In this document: positions 21,589-31,080 of the stretch, in pieces
Layout of the letters: the number at the start of each line of letters is the position of its first letter
Position numbering within the stretch: the first letter of the stretch is position 1
Source: Sedimentisphaerales bacterium
Lineage (GTDB): Bacteria; Planctomycetota; Phycisphaerae; Sedimentisphaerales; SM23-30
NCBI GenBank assembly: GCA_016928435.1
Contig: JAFGKT010000048.1
Location: 1-64,000 of the forward strand
Direction of reading: 5' to 3'
Length of the DNA stretch: 64,000 nucleotides
The notes under the pieces: generated by a model
The model's database searches: none
What the model was told of the DNA's origin: nothing
Seen by the model: the letters and a program-made list of their open reading frames with translations, nothing else
Position numbers and translations under genes: made by a program

Positions 21589-23628
21589 TTAAGCGGGCAG
21601 CGGCGTTAAACCGGGGTCATCAGTCGATGGCCCGGCATCGGCCGAATCCACCGATACGGTAGCGGCACCACCCGGACCAAATGCGCTGGGCACGGGTCCT
21701 TCGGTAAGCTCTTCGCCAAAGCGTACTAACCGGGCACTGTTGAATATGATTATCAACGAGCCAGCCAAGTGCATAATAACCGCCAGGACCGCAGGCAACC
21801 AACCGCTGGCTGCGAGCGACACGCCTAGAACAATAAAGGCCACACCAAAAATCAGATTCTGCGTTACCACGCGACGTGTTATCCGCGAAAGCCGAATCAA
21901 AAACGACAACCGGCGTAGATCATTATTCATCAGCGCAATTGACGCGCTGTTAATAGCAACATCGCTGCCCGCTGCCCCCATAGCCACACCAAGGTCTCCC
22001 GCAGCCAATGCCGGCGCGTCATTAACGCCGTCACCAACGACCGCAACCTGATGGCCTTCTTTTTGCAGCTCATGCACCAAATGCAGTTTTTCGTGAGGCA
22101 AACATTCGGCCTTGACTTCCGAACAACCCATTTCCGCCGCCACACGTTTGGCTACCGCTAAACGGTCACCTGTAACCATAACCAATCGATGCAAACCTAA
22201 GTCGGTAAGCTCTTTGATAGCTTGTTGTGCTTCCGGCCGCGTTCGGTCTTCCATACCTATCCAACCGATGCACCGGCCGTTTTGGGCAATATAAAGCAAA
22301 CTGACACCTTTAGGGGCCGCCATTTGCTCGCTGCGTACGGCTGTCATATCGACATCCAAAGACTCCAGCCAAGTCTCACGACCCACCAGAATATCTGCAT
22401 CAGCGACTTTGGCTTTGACTCCGCGGCCGGATACTTCCTCGAAATTCTCCGCCGTGGCCAAAGGCAAATTCGCTCGCTTGGCAACATCAACCACCGCCCG
22501 AGCCGCGGGGTGACGACTGAATTGCTCGACCGCCGCAGCCGCAGCCAACATCTTGGCAGCATCTACCCCCTCAGCCGGAGTAAGTTTGGTAACGGCCAAT
22601 TTACCAGTGGTAAGCGTTCCGGTTTTGTCAAACACAATCGCTGTCAGGCCGCCCGCTGACTCCAGATCGGTAACATTCTTCACTAGAATACCTAAACGGG
22701 CTGCACAGCTCAAGGCCGCCACCATCGCCGTGGGGGTCGCCAAGATCAAGGCGCACGGGCAAGAAATAATCAATACCGCTATCGAACGCTCAAGGCCCGT
22801 AAAAGCGAAAATTATCACAGCCAACATCAAGATCGTCGGGATATACCAACCAACATACTGATCGATAATGCGCATGATCGGTATCTTGGTCCGCTCAGCA
22901 TCCAAAATAAGCGATTGCACCCGGCCCAAAGTAGTGTCTTTGCCCGCGGTTGAAACTTCGACATCCATCATACCGGTTAAGTTTGTGGTGCCGGCAAAAA
23001 CCTGATCGCCTACGGTTTTGTCCACCGGAAGTGATTCACCCGTAATCGTAGCTTGGTTTACTGTTGAATCGCCCGCGACCACCTTACCGTCCGCGGCGAT
23101 GTTATCACCGGGGCGTACGCGAATAACTTGTTTGGCCTGCAACTGGCTCGCTTCTGTTTCTCGTTCGGTTCCATCAGGCAGCAACAAATGAGCTTTGCTA
23201 GGCGTGATACGCACCAAGGACTCAATCGAAGCGCGAGCGCCTAAAGCTGTGCGTGTCTCCACCAGTTCCGCCAACAACATAAAGAAACCAACCGCACCGG
23301 CAACTCGATAATCCTTGGTCGCGAATGCCGCCACGATCGCCAACGCCACCAACTCATCCATATGAGTACAGCCGGTAAACATTCCTTTCAACGCATGCCA
23401 AACCACAGGCGCCCCCAACAGTATAGCGCCTAACATAGCCAGCAATTCCGCCTGCTCCTGGCTGTTACGGAAAACATATTCCGCAATCATACTATTAAGC
23501 AGCAGAATACCGCCCATCAAGGTGCCCAACAAACTCAGACTCACCCGTAACGTACGCATACGAGTGGTATGGCCCTGCTCGGACTCTATTTCCTGCTGAA
23601 GTAAACCTGAATTCCTATGTGCACTCAT
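21589..23628 (-). CDS. P1B-type heavy metal-translocating ATPase lacking an N-terminal HMA domain
   Basis: SCPCALILATPTAMVAALS (CPC), FDKTGTLTTGKL, VGDGVNDAPALAAGDLGVAMG. Confidence 0.92.
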   Translation of the reverse strand: MSAHRNSGLLQQEIESEQGHTTRMRTLRVSLSLLGTLMGGILLLNSMIAEYVFRNSQEQAELLAMLGAILLGAPVVWHALKGMFTGCTHMDELVALAIVAAFATKDYRVAGAVGFFMLLAELVETRTALGARASIESLVRITPSKAHLLLPDGTERETEASQLQAKQVIRVRPGDNIAADGKVVAGDSTVNQATITGESLPVDKTVGDQVFAGTTNLTGMMDVEVSTAGKDTTLGRVQSLILDAERTKIPIMRIIDQYVGWYIPTILMLAVIIFAFTGLERSIAVLIISCPCALILATPTAMVAALSCAARLGILVKNVTDLESAGGLTAIVFDKTGTLTTGKLAVTKLTPAEGVDAAKMLAAAAAVEQFSRHPAARAVVDVAKRANLPLATAENFEEVSGRGVKAKVADADILVGRETWLESLDVDMTAVRSEQMAAPKGVSLLYIAQNGRCIGWIGMEDRTRPEAQQAIKELTDLGLHRLVMVTGDRLAVAKRVAAEMGCSEVKAECLPHEKLHLVHELQKEGHQVAVVGDGVNDAPALAAGDLGVAMGAAGSDVAINSASIALMNNDLRRLSFLIRLSRITRRVVTQNLIFGVAFIVLGVSLAASGWLPAVLAVIMHLAGSLIIIFNSARLVRFGEELTEGPVPSAFGPGGAATVSVDSADAGPSTDDPGLTPLPA

Positions 23629-23735
23629 TATTTCAAATTCCTAATCATATATCAGAGTTCGACTTCGCTAGTTCCAACAAAAACTCGCATCGCTCAACAA
23701 AGCTCTATCAGCGACAGCGATCAGAACATAACTAA

Positions 23736-25124
23736 CTAACGCGGCGGCCCGGGGGCCATGGGATTAACGGGAGTATGGACGTACTCCTGCTCCGTATCAT
23801 TTTCGGTTTGGCGCGGCGCCAAAGTGGCGTCACGAGAAAGCACTGGACGCAATTCCACCGCGGCATCGCCCGCAGCATTCAGCACAAACGCCTCATCAGC
23901 ACTGGCTAACACATCACGAAGCGCCTCTTGGTAGAGTTCATCTATCGTCACCGCCAACAACTGAGCGCGTTGACCGGCGTAGTCTTCGGCACTATCAGGT
24001 GCAAAATCAGACACCGCTAAATCTATGCGATCCAAAACTATGTCAATGTAGTTGGCGTCCGCCGCGGCTGCTTCGACAACTCGTGTTCGATAGGCTTCGG
24101 CTTGTGCGATAATAATCTCCGCCTCGGCGCGAGCGGTACTGCGTACCTCTGACGCTTGAGCTTGGGCGCCCTGCACCCACTCATCCGCTTGGCTGCTGGC
24201 GCGGGCCGCGGCATCAAAAGCATCCTGTACCTGACGCGGAGGCCTCCAGTCCAGCAAATTCAACTGCACCGTCAGACCTATATCAGACGCTTCCAGACGA
24301 CTGGTAAACTCCTGCTCCACAGCATTACTGAAAGCCCCGGCGCCTTGTCCTCGTTCACGGCCCCACATCTGTTCGATATCCCAATTAGCACTGGTGACAA
24401 TAACCGCATCAGCTAACAGCGCACGCAGATAATTTTCTACGCCGGTCCAATCGTAACGATTGTTGGCGTTCTTGGCGCCAGACCATATCTCACTGAAGAA
24501 ACGCTGGGGATTGGTAACACGATAACGAATACGCCATTTGTAATGAATGATGTTGTAGTCGGTAATCGGTATGTCGTTGGCGTCCTCTTGGCCATCCAAC
24601 ACAGCGGCACTGCGCGACGCTGTAAGACTGTAACCATCCGTGCCAAAACGCAATGTTTGAGGTACGCGAGATGAACGCAGGCCCATCGCCTCTTCCGTTG
24701 CCTGGGGATCAAAATACCAAAAATCGTCTATGCTCAATTCTCGCTCAGCCAGCTCACCGGGGATTATAACCACCTCTTCCACCGGATAAGGCCAAGCCCA
24801 ATGCGGACCGGGCTGCAGAACCGCTGAAACACTTTCGCCCCCTTTCACACTGCCAAAACGCAACTCCAACGCCACTTCGTTTTGCTCTACCCAATAGAAG
24901 CCGCGATAGATGAAAAACGCTATGACACATATCATCACTAACTTGAGCACGACAAAACTAAGACGCAATGCCTCAGCTAATGCCTTACTGGCTGGATCCA
25001 GATTCTCGTTGGAATCAACCGTAGGGTCGTGATGATGATGGTGGTGGTGATGGTGCCCGTGAGAGTGGCTGCCACTTTTATCATGGCCCGAGGAGGCCTT
25101 TGAATTCTTTTCCGAATCGGTCAT
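23736..25124 (-). CDS. SPFH-domain protein, HflK-like, with His-rich N terminus
   Basis: HSHGHHHHHHHHH tract; single TM; YRGFYWVEQNEVALELRFGSV; coiled AEAEIIIAQAEAYRTRVVEAA. Confidence 0.85.
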   Translation of the reverse strand: MTDSEKNSKASSGHDKSGSHSHGHHHHHHHHHDPTVDSNENLDPASKALAEALRLSFVVLKLVMICVIAFFIYRGFYWVEQNEVALELRFGSVKGGESVSAVLQPGPHWAWPYPVEEVVIIPGELAERELSIDDFWYFDPQATEEAMGLRSSRVPQTLRFGTDGYSLTASRSAAVLDGQEDANDIPITDYNIIHYKWRIRYRVTNPQRFFSEIWSGAKNANNRYDWTGVENYLRALLADAVIVTSANWDIEQMWGRERGQGAGAFSNAVEQEFTSRLEASDIGLTVQLNLLDWRPPRQVQDAFDAAARASSQADEWVQGAQAQASEVRSTARAEAEIIIAQAEAYRTRVVEAAAADANYIDIVLDRIDLAVSDFAPDSAEDYAGQRAQLLAVTIDELYQEALRDVLASADEAFVLNAAGDAAVELRPVLSRDATLAPRQTENDTEQEYVHTPVNPMAPGPPR

Positions 25125-25197
25125 ATTTGAAATCTCCGTGGGATTTCAGCTTTAGATTATTTGTAAAATCAGGAGTCATCAATATCGGTTGTAATGG

Positions 25198-26160
25198 TCA
25201 ATTATTCTCGTCTTCAGTCAGAGAACTCCAGGTAGTGTCGGCCGGGCCGGTGTTCAAAAGGTCGTAAGGGGCTGTGTCGCTGTCCAGAACTATGGTCGTC
25301 CGTGCGTTCAGTGTTGTACGCAGAGTTTCCAGCCGTCGCAGGAAGTTGGCCAAGTCCGGATTCTGCATGAAAGTTCTATAGTACACCGCGGCTTCCGCGT
25401 CACCCTGGCCTTCGATGCTACGAGCTTCAGCTTCGGCACGTGCCCGAATTCGCGTCGCTTCGGCTTCCGCTCGGCCGGCGATGCTATTAGCCACGCTTCG
25501 TCCCTGGGCAAACAACGTACGAGCTTGGCGCTGGCGCTCCGCGGTCATACGGGCGAACACAGCGGTGCTTACACTGTCCGGTACACCAAACTGCCGAATA
25601 CCAACATCCATAATAGTGATGCCATACCCGCCGCCGGCTTCAGCTTCAGCTTGAACTCGCTGCAGCATACCACCTGACTCGCTGTCGTTGCTTTCAACCA
25701 TCGGGAGAACAAAAGCGTTACTGTCAATCGTAACCAATTGACCCAAGTCATATTCCGCGACCACGTTCATCGCTTCGCGCACCCAGGCATTGATAGCTTC
25801 CTCTGCACGATAGACAGCGTCAGCCTCGCTCGCCGCGGTACCGCTGCGGAACCGCTCATAGAAAACTTGAGCGTTACTAATACGCCAATTCACGTAAACA
25901 GCGACGATAACCGTTTGCTTATCCGCTGTCTGAATCTGTACCGCTTGGGGCTGATACGTTCGAATACGAGTGTCGAACTTAACAACCTTCTGCCAAGGCC
26001 AAATCCAGTTAAGACCCGGTTCGTCCACTTGGTCTGTAATGCTGCCAAATGTCAGTACCAGGGCCTTCTCTTGCCATCGCACCGTAAAGGCGACAAAGTA
26101 CAAAGCCAAAATCGCTACAATAATCAACGTAACTAATATAGCACCAAAGTGTCTTTTCAC
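25198..26160 (-). CDS. HflC-like SPFH-domain protein
   Basis: Single TM; FTVRWQEKALVLTFGSITDQVDEPGLNWIWPWQKVVKFDTRIRTYQ; ERQRQARTLFAQGRSVANSIAGRAEAEATRIRARAEAEARSIEGQGDAEAAVYY. Confidence 0.9.
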   Translation of the reverse strand: MKRHFGAILVTLIIVAILALYFVAFTVRWQEKALVLTFGSITDQVDEPGLNWIWPWQKVVKFDTRIRTYQPQAVQIQTADKQTVIVAVYVNWRISNAQVFYERFRSGTAASEADAVYRAEEAINAWVREAMNVVAEYDLGQLVTIDSNAFVLPMVESNDSESGGMLQRVQAEAEAGGGYGITIMDVGIRQFGVPDSVSTAVFARMTAERQRQARTLFAQGRSVANSIAGRAEAEATRIRARAEAEARSIEGQGDAEAAVYYRTFMQNPDLANFLRRLETLRTTLNARTTIVLDSDTAPYDLLNTGPADTTWSSLTEDENN

Positions 26161-28184
26161 TGTGAGTTCTCCTGTTCAGGAAGACCTAGTCCGCTAAACA
26201 AATCCGGCTGTAATTTTTCTTGTAAATCTAACTCATATACCCAACTATCAACATTGTCGGCAATAAAAACGTATTTCCGCATAGCGGGCAAATACTCATC
26301 CAAAACCGACAAATACTCTCGCATCAAATAGACATTGCCACCTAGTTCATAAGCAAGACACTGCTGCCTGAATCTTTCACTGATTGCTTGAGTGGTCAGA
26401 CTGCGACGTTCCGCGTATGCTTGCGCTCGAGCTAGACGTATGTCGCTGGCGCTCTCGGCAAATGCCAAGGTTTCGCTGCTCTCTCCTTGAGCCGTAAGCA
26501 CCACCGCTTGACGGTTTTGGAACGCTGAAATCACGGTTTCAAACGAAGGCGCAACCTGCAAATGCGGATGCACGGAATCCAACCCTACAAAAACAACCTT
26601 TATTCCCAAGCCATATCGTTCGACTTCCGCTTGAATCGCCTGTTCTAGAAACTGTGTTGTTTCATAACGGCCGGGCCCCATCAGAGTCTGAATATCCGAA
26701 TGGGCCGCGTAACGTATGGCTTGACGATAGCAAATGCCCTCTAATAACGATCGAGTGTCGCGATAACAACTTCCATTATCGGCATAAGCGTATTGCTCCA
26801 CATCCTCGATCAAATAATGCACGGATAGAGCAATTATCAGTAAATCGAAATTCGTCCCTGAATCAGAAGTGAAGGCTTCGGAATCATCTTCCATTGCAAG
26901 CGATTCAGGCACCAATCCTTCATAAGCCACATCACACGCGTCTGCCACATCAACCACATCCGCCGGCGTCACAGCGTCAGAATCTTCCTGTATAACCGCG
27001 ACCATAAACGGATACTCGTTTTTCCAGTGTTGAACGCTCCAAAGCACCGGCCTGTTGTCTTCGCGTCTCTCAAAAGACTCGAAACCTATTTCCAAGGTCT
27101 GCAACTGCTTCATCGGAAATGATCGAATTCTATCAATCGGCCAAGGATATTTCAGATGCAGGCCCGGTTCGTAGGGAGAAGCGGCATTCAAGGGCTCGCC
27201 GAAACGCTCCAACACCCCAACATTGCCCGGCTCGACTATCGCTAACGTCGTCATTAGGTATAATACCAATGTCATGGCGATTAGAAGCGGCACCACCGCC
27301 CGCGAAAGCAATTGGAAAAACCAAGTGTCCGAGACTTTGAAACCAAACTGATAATCCAGAGCGTGAGCCGCGGTGCGGAATATACCGCCTGGTTCGCTGA
27401 ACAATCCCAAAATCCGCGATTCATAAGGAGCGCGATGATAGACCCCCTTGACCCGAGGCCGATACGCATCCAGCACCAAGTTCAATATCACCTCGATGCC
27501 GATCACAATCATTACCGCGGCAATCACATACGCCAATACCCGTTCAAACAACGGATAGCCCCCATCAGCCACTAATAACGCGACGGTTGTCGCAAAACAG
27601 ATCAAAGCGTTGCTTAATAGATAACTGCCCCCGGCCCGCAACGGGCGCCACTGCTCTTGCTGACTCATGCCCACGGCATAACGGGAGAAAAGAAAACTCA
27701 CCAAGGCAAAGCCGGCAATATACGCCGCGGCTGACAATACCGCGTCGCGCTGGTCAATCAGCATATTATAATCAACCGCGCGAACCCAATAATATTTCCA
27801 AAGCCCAATCCCAACCAGATAAACAACAGTCAGAATGGCAAAGATCGGAATCAGATATTTTTCCATCCACACCAATCGGCGCTGCGCTATATGCAGACTT
27901 CCCTCGACCGAACTGCTCTCAAAAACCGAGGTGTCTTTGCCTTGCCGACGCAATTGGTTGTATTGCTCGACGTCGCGATGCTCTTCTTGGGCCATGCGGC
28001 GCTGACGAAACTGCAGCAGCAGTATCAACCAGATTATACTGCCGCCTAGAAAATGCCACGCTTCAACGCGAACCGCCAGCGAACCAACCGCGTTACCCAC
28101 CCACAAGGCCAACATAAAGAAAAGGCCATGCAACAGAAATGCAACTAACGAAAGTCTTTCCGCGCGCTTAAATGATAGATTCAT
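26157..28184 (-). CDS. SPFH-domain protein fused to an N-terminal multi-TM region
   Basis: About 7 hydrophobic segments, then MTTLAIVEPGNVGVLERFGEPLNAASPYEPGLHLKYPWPIDRIRSFPMKQLQT; 4-bp stop/start overlap with the next gene; start set to Met at 28184. Confidence 0.83.
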   Translation of the reverse strand: MNLSFKRAERLSLVAFLLHGLFFMLALWVGNAVGSLAVRVEAWHFLGGSIIWLILLLQFRQRRMAQEEHRDVEQYNQLRRQGKDTSVFESSSVEGSLHIAQRRLVWMEKYLIPIFAILTVVYLVGIGLWKYYWVRAVDYNMLIDQRDAVLSAAAYIAGFALVSFLFSRYAVGMSQQEQWRPLRAGGSYLLSNALICFATTVALLVADGGYPLFERVLAYVIAAVMIVIGIEVILNLVLDAYRPRVKGVYHRAPYESRILGLFSEPGGIFRTAAHALDYQFGFKVSDTWFFQLLSRAVVPLLIAMTLVLYLMTTLAIVEPGNVGVLERFGEPLNAASPYEPGLHLKYPWPIDRIRSFPMKQLQTLEIGFESFERREDNRPVLWSVQHWKNEYPFMVAVIQEDSDAVTPADVVDVADACDVAYEGLVPESLAMEDDSEAFTSDSGTNFDLLIIALSVHYLIEDVEQYAYADNGSCYRDTRSLLEGICYRQAIRYAAHSDIQTLMGPGRYETTQFLEQAIQAEVERYGLGIKVVFVGLDSVHPHLQVAPSFETVISAFQNRQAVVLTAQGESSETLAFAESASDIRLARAQAYAERRSLTTQAISERFRQQCLAYELGGNVYLMREYLSVLDEYLPAMRKYVFIADNVDSWVYELDLQEKLQPDLFSGLGLPEQENSQ

Positions 28185-28691
28185 ATGTGCATCCAATTCA
28201 ATAACATCGAGAACCATAAGTCGCCGGGGCGATTTTTCATATGTGTCGCGACACAGCAACCAGGAAGCAATCAACACCGAAATTAGGCGACCTCAGATAC
28301 TGTTGAACTAAAATATATCAACAGTCCTGACGGGCCACCGGATTTCACCGCTTCATAGCCAAATAACGAACCTTAATATGCGTAATTGCGTATAATATGC
28401 AAGCCCGCCCCTCGGACAAAAGTCAACAACACTGTCCGACCACAAGATAACTGCTGTTAGGATAGCGAACTATGCAACAGAATGCAAACATCAACAATAG
28501 CCAATAATACCAAAACCACAAGACTCTCGGGAAATAGCCCTTGCAAAGAGTCTTGATATCTGTCAGCATTAACCGATATTCATATAGTAGAGGCCGGCGA
28601 TTAGGCCATATAACGGTTGAGCCGATAGCCTAAACCAAGACACCCTATGTCAATATTATCGGTATATTGACCCCAATTTGGAGTAATCAAA

Positions 28692-29669
28692 ATGTCCAGG
28701 AATCTTCTGGCAATAACAGGTAACACTTTCACCGAAACGCTGCGCCAGCCCGTATATGCTGTGGTTGCCGGCGCCGCTATTCTGTTGTTGATCTTCGGCC
28801 CGTCACTTTCTATGTTCACAATCGACGATGACAACATGCTTCTGAAAGACACTGGGCTGTCCACATTATTGGTTGCTGGGCTTTTTCTTGCGGTTTTCGC
28901 GGCCGCTACCGTAGTACACGGCGAAATCGAAAACAAAACCGTCTTGACCGTCGTCACCAAAACCGTCGATAGATACACATTTATACTAGGTAAATTCCTA
29001 GGCATAGCCGCCGCCGTTCTGCTGGCGGAGTTTCTGTTGGCACTGGTCCTATTAATGGTTGTACGTCATGGAGCCCTTCAGCGAGCCAGCGACCACCGCG
29101 ATACTGTCGTCCTTACCTTCGGAGCCATCACGGCTGGCGCGACCTTGGTCGTGGGGCTGCTGGGCAATTACTTCTACCGCTGGCGTTTTACTTCAACGGC
29201 AGTGGTTCTCGGCACCAGCCTTTGCGCTATCACCATAGCAGCCCTGGTATTCATTGACCCTTACTGGGCCTACAACCCAACCGCTGACAACCTCGACCTC
29301 AAGCTGATTGGGCCGATCTGCCTTGTGGCAATTGCCACCACAATCTTGGCTGCCATTGCAGTCGCTGTCGCTACCAGAGCCGGGCTTGTTCTAACCTTGT
29401 TGATTTCAGCCATATTCTTTGTCGCCGGCACAACACTGCAACCCTGGCTCGGACCTTTCGCTCAGCAAGCCAATATATTGGGATACGTTGCCAAGACCGT
29501 CCTGGCGATATTCCCCTGTATAAACTTCTTTATGGTCAGCAACGCCATATACACCGGACAAACCGTCCCCACGCCCTACATTTGGCACGCACTGGGCTAT
29601 GCACTAATTTACGTCACTGCTGTATTATTGTTCACCATGGCCCTGTTTCGGCACCGCGAAATCGGATAA
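28692..29669 (+). CDS. ABC-2 type permease-like membrane protein
   Basis: LFLAVFAAATVVHGEIENKTVLTVVTKTVDRYTFILGKFLGIAAAVLLAEF; six or more TM segments; no adjacent ATPase. Confidence 0.78.
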   Translation: MSRNLLAITGNTFTETLRQPVYAVVAGAAILLLIFGPSLSMFTIDDDNMLLKDTGLSTLLVAGLFLAVFAAATVVHGEIENKTVLTVVTKTVDRYTFILGKFLGIAAAVLLAEFLLALVLLMVVRHGALQRASDHRDTVVLTFGAITAGATLVVGLLGNYFYRWRFTSTAVVLGTSLCAITIAALVFIDPYWAYNPTADNLDLKLIGPICLVAIATTILAAIAVAVATRAGLVLTLLISAIFFVAGTTLQPWLGPFAQQANILGYVAKTVLAIFPCINFFMVSNAIYTGQTVPTPYIWHALGYALIYVTAVLLFTMALFRHREIG

Positions 29670-29771
29670 TTTGCCCATTTGCCAGCTATTTCCCACCTAT
29701 AATAGCCAGGCGATAATTCATAAAGCCATTCCAGTAAAGTGTTTGCAACAAAAAGCTCTTTTTGTGCCCAC

Positions 29772-29800
29772 TTGACGTCAACCCACCCGCCAACTATAAT
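29772..29800 (+). promoter_or_regulatory. Sigma70-type promoter upstream of thiS
   Basis: TTGACG - 17 bp - TATAAT, about 108 bp upstream of the thiS start. Confidence 0.65.
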
Positions 29801-29907
29801 TGGCTCTTTGTCTCAGAGGCAAAGGCACCGCTACCGTTATGCGTAGGAATGCCGGCTCGAACTAAAACGCGAGATATCAATCTGACACTTTTTTTGCGAG
29901 AATAACC

Positions 29908-30105
29908 GTGATTGTCAAAGTAAACGACCGTGATCACCAACTCCCGGACAAAGCCACCGTAAGACAACTTCTAGATGAATTAAAAGTGGTCGGCCCTTTG
30001 GCGGTAGAACTCAATCGAAAAGTATGTCCTAAGAAAGACCACGAGACCACCATTCTAAGTGATGGCGACATTATTGAGATTGTTACCATCGTCGGCGGCG
30101 GGTGA
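29908..30105 (+). CDS. thiS: Sulfur carrier protein ThiS
   Basis: 65 aa ubiquitin-like; [20 protein letters not shown]...[14 protein letters not shown] with C-terminal GG. Confidence 0.93.
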   Translation: MIVKVNDRDHQLPDKATVRQLLDELKVVGPLAVELNRKVCPKKDHETTILSDGDIIEIVTIVGGG

Positions 30106-30194
30106 GTCATATAAGATTGTCCAATAGCCCCATCAAAAGTACAGACTTTTGTAGCAAACATAAGAATATTGAATTTCCGGAAGGCGGGCCAATC

Positions 30195-30983
30195 ATGGCA
30201 AACAATGAAAAACTAAAACTTGGACCATTTGAATTTTCCAGTCGTCTTTTTGTCGGGACCGGCAAGTACTCGTCATTTGAGCTAATGCAACAGGCCTTGG
30301 AAGCCAGTGGTTGCCAAGTCGTAACTGTCGCGGTACGCCGAGAAAGATTGTTCGACAAACAGCAACGTAACATTCTTGATTTCCTTGATCGCGATCGTTA
30401 TACGCTCTTGCCCAACACCGCTGGTTGCTTCAATGCTGAAGACGCTGTGCGTACCGCTCGACTGGGACGCGAACTGCTCGATTTAGACTGGGTAAAGTTG
30501 GAAGTTTTGGCTGACACCAAGACTTTGTTGCCCGACCCTCTAGGCACTCTCGAAGCCACCGAGACTTTAGTCAAAGATGGATTCACCGTTTTGGTCTATA
30601 CCAATGACGATCCTGTGATGGCTCAACGGTTAGAGCAAGCCGGCGCCACCAGCGTGATGCCCGCCGCTGCGCCCATCGGGTCCGGTCAAGGAATCCTCAA
30701 CCCCAATAATATCCGCATCATCCTCGAACGGGCCACCGTTCCGATTATTGTCGATGCCGGAGTTGGAACCGCCAGCGATGTTACATTGGCAATGGAACTT
30801 GGAGCTGCCGGGGTGTTGCTCAATACTGGTATTGCCGGCGCCCAAGACCCTGTAGCCATGGCTCGAGCAATGAACCACGCCATCGAGGCCGGCAGACTCG
30901 CAGCCAACGCCGGTCGTATCCCCCGTAAACTCTACGCCACCGCTTCTTCACCTGTCGAAGGCACCATCGGAGTGTCAAAATAA
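30195..30983 (+). CDS. thiG: Thiazole synthase
   Basis: [82 protein letters not shown]; start set to ATG 30195. Confidence 0.95.
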   Translation: MANNEKLKLGPFEFSSRLFVGTGKYSSFELMQQALEASGCQVVTVAVRRERLFDKQQRNILDFLDRDRYTLLPNTAGCFNAEDAVRTARLGRELLDLDWVKLEVLADTKTLLPDPLGTLEATETLVKDGFTVLVYTNDDPVMAQRLEQAGATSVMPAAAPIGSGQGILNPNNIRIILERATVPIIVDAGVGTASDVTLAMELGAAGVLLNTGIAGAQDPVAMARAMNHAIEAGRLAANAGRIPRKLYATASSPVEGTIGVSK

Positions 30984-31080
30984 AACACCGATACGCATCT
31001 GAAACAACTTCATTATGAACCAACACAGGATGAAAGCGCCTCGCTAACCAAACCCATCCCGTTGATCGGCCTGAAATAGA

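Noticed and set aside
29800-29907. TPP riboswitch before thiS
   Set aside because: The conserved TPP core motifs are not visible; kept only as a generic structured-leader finding.
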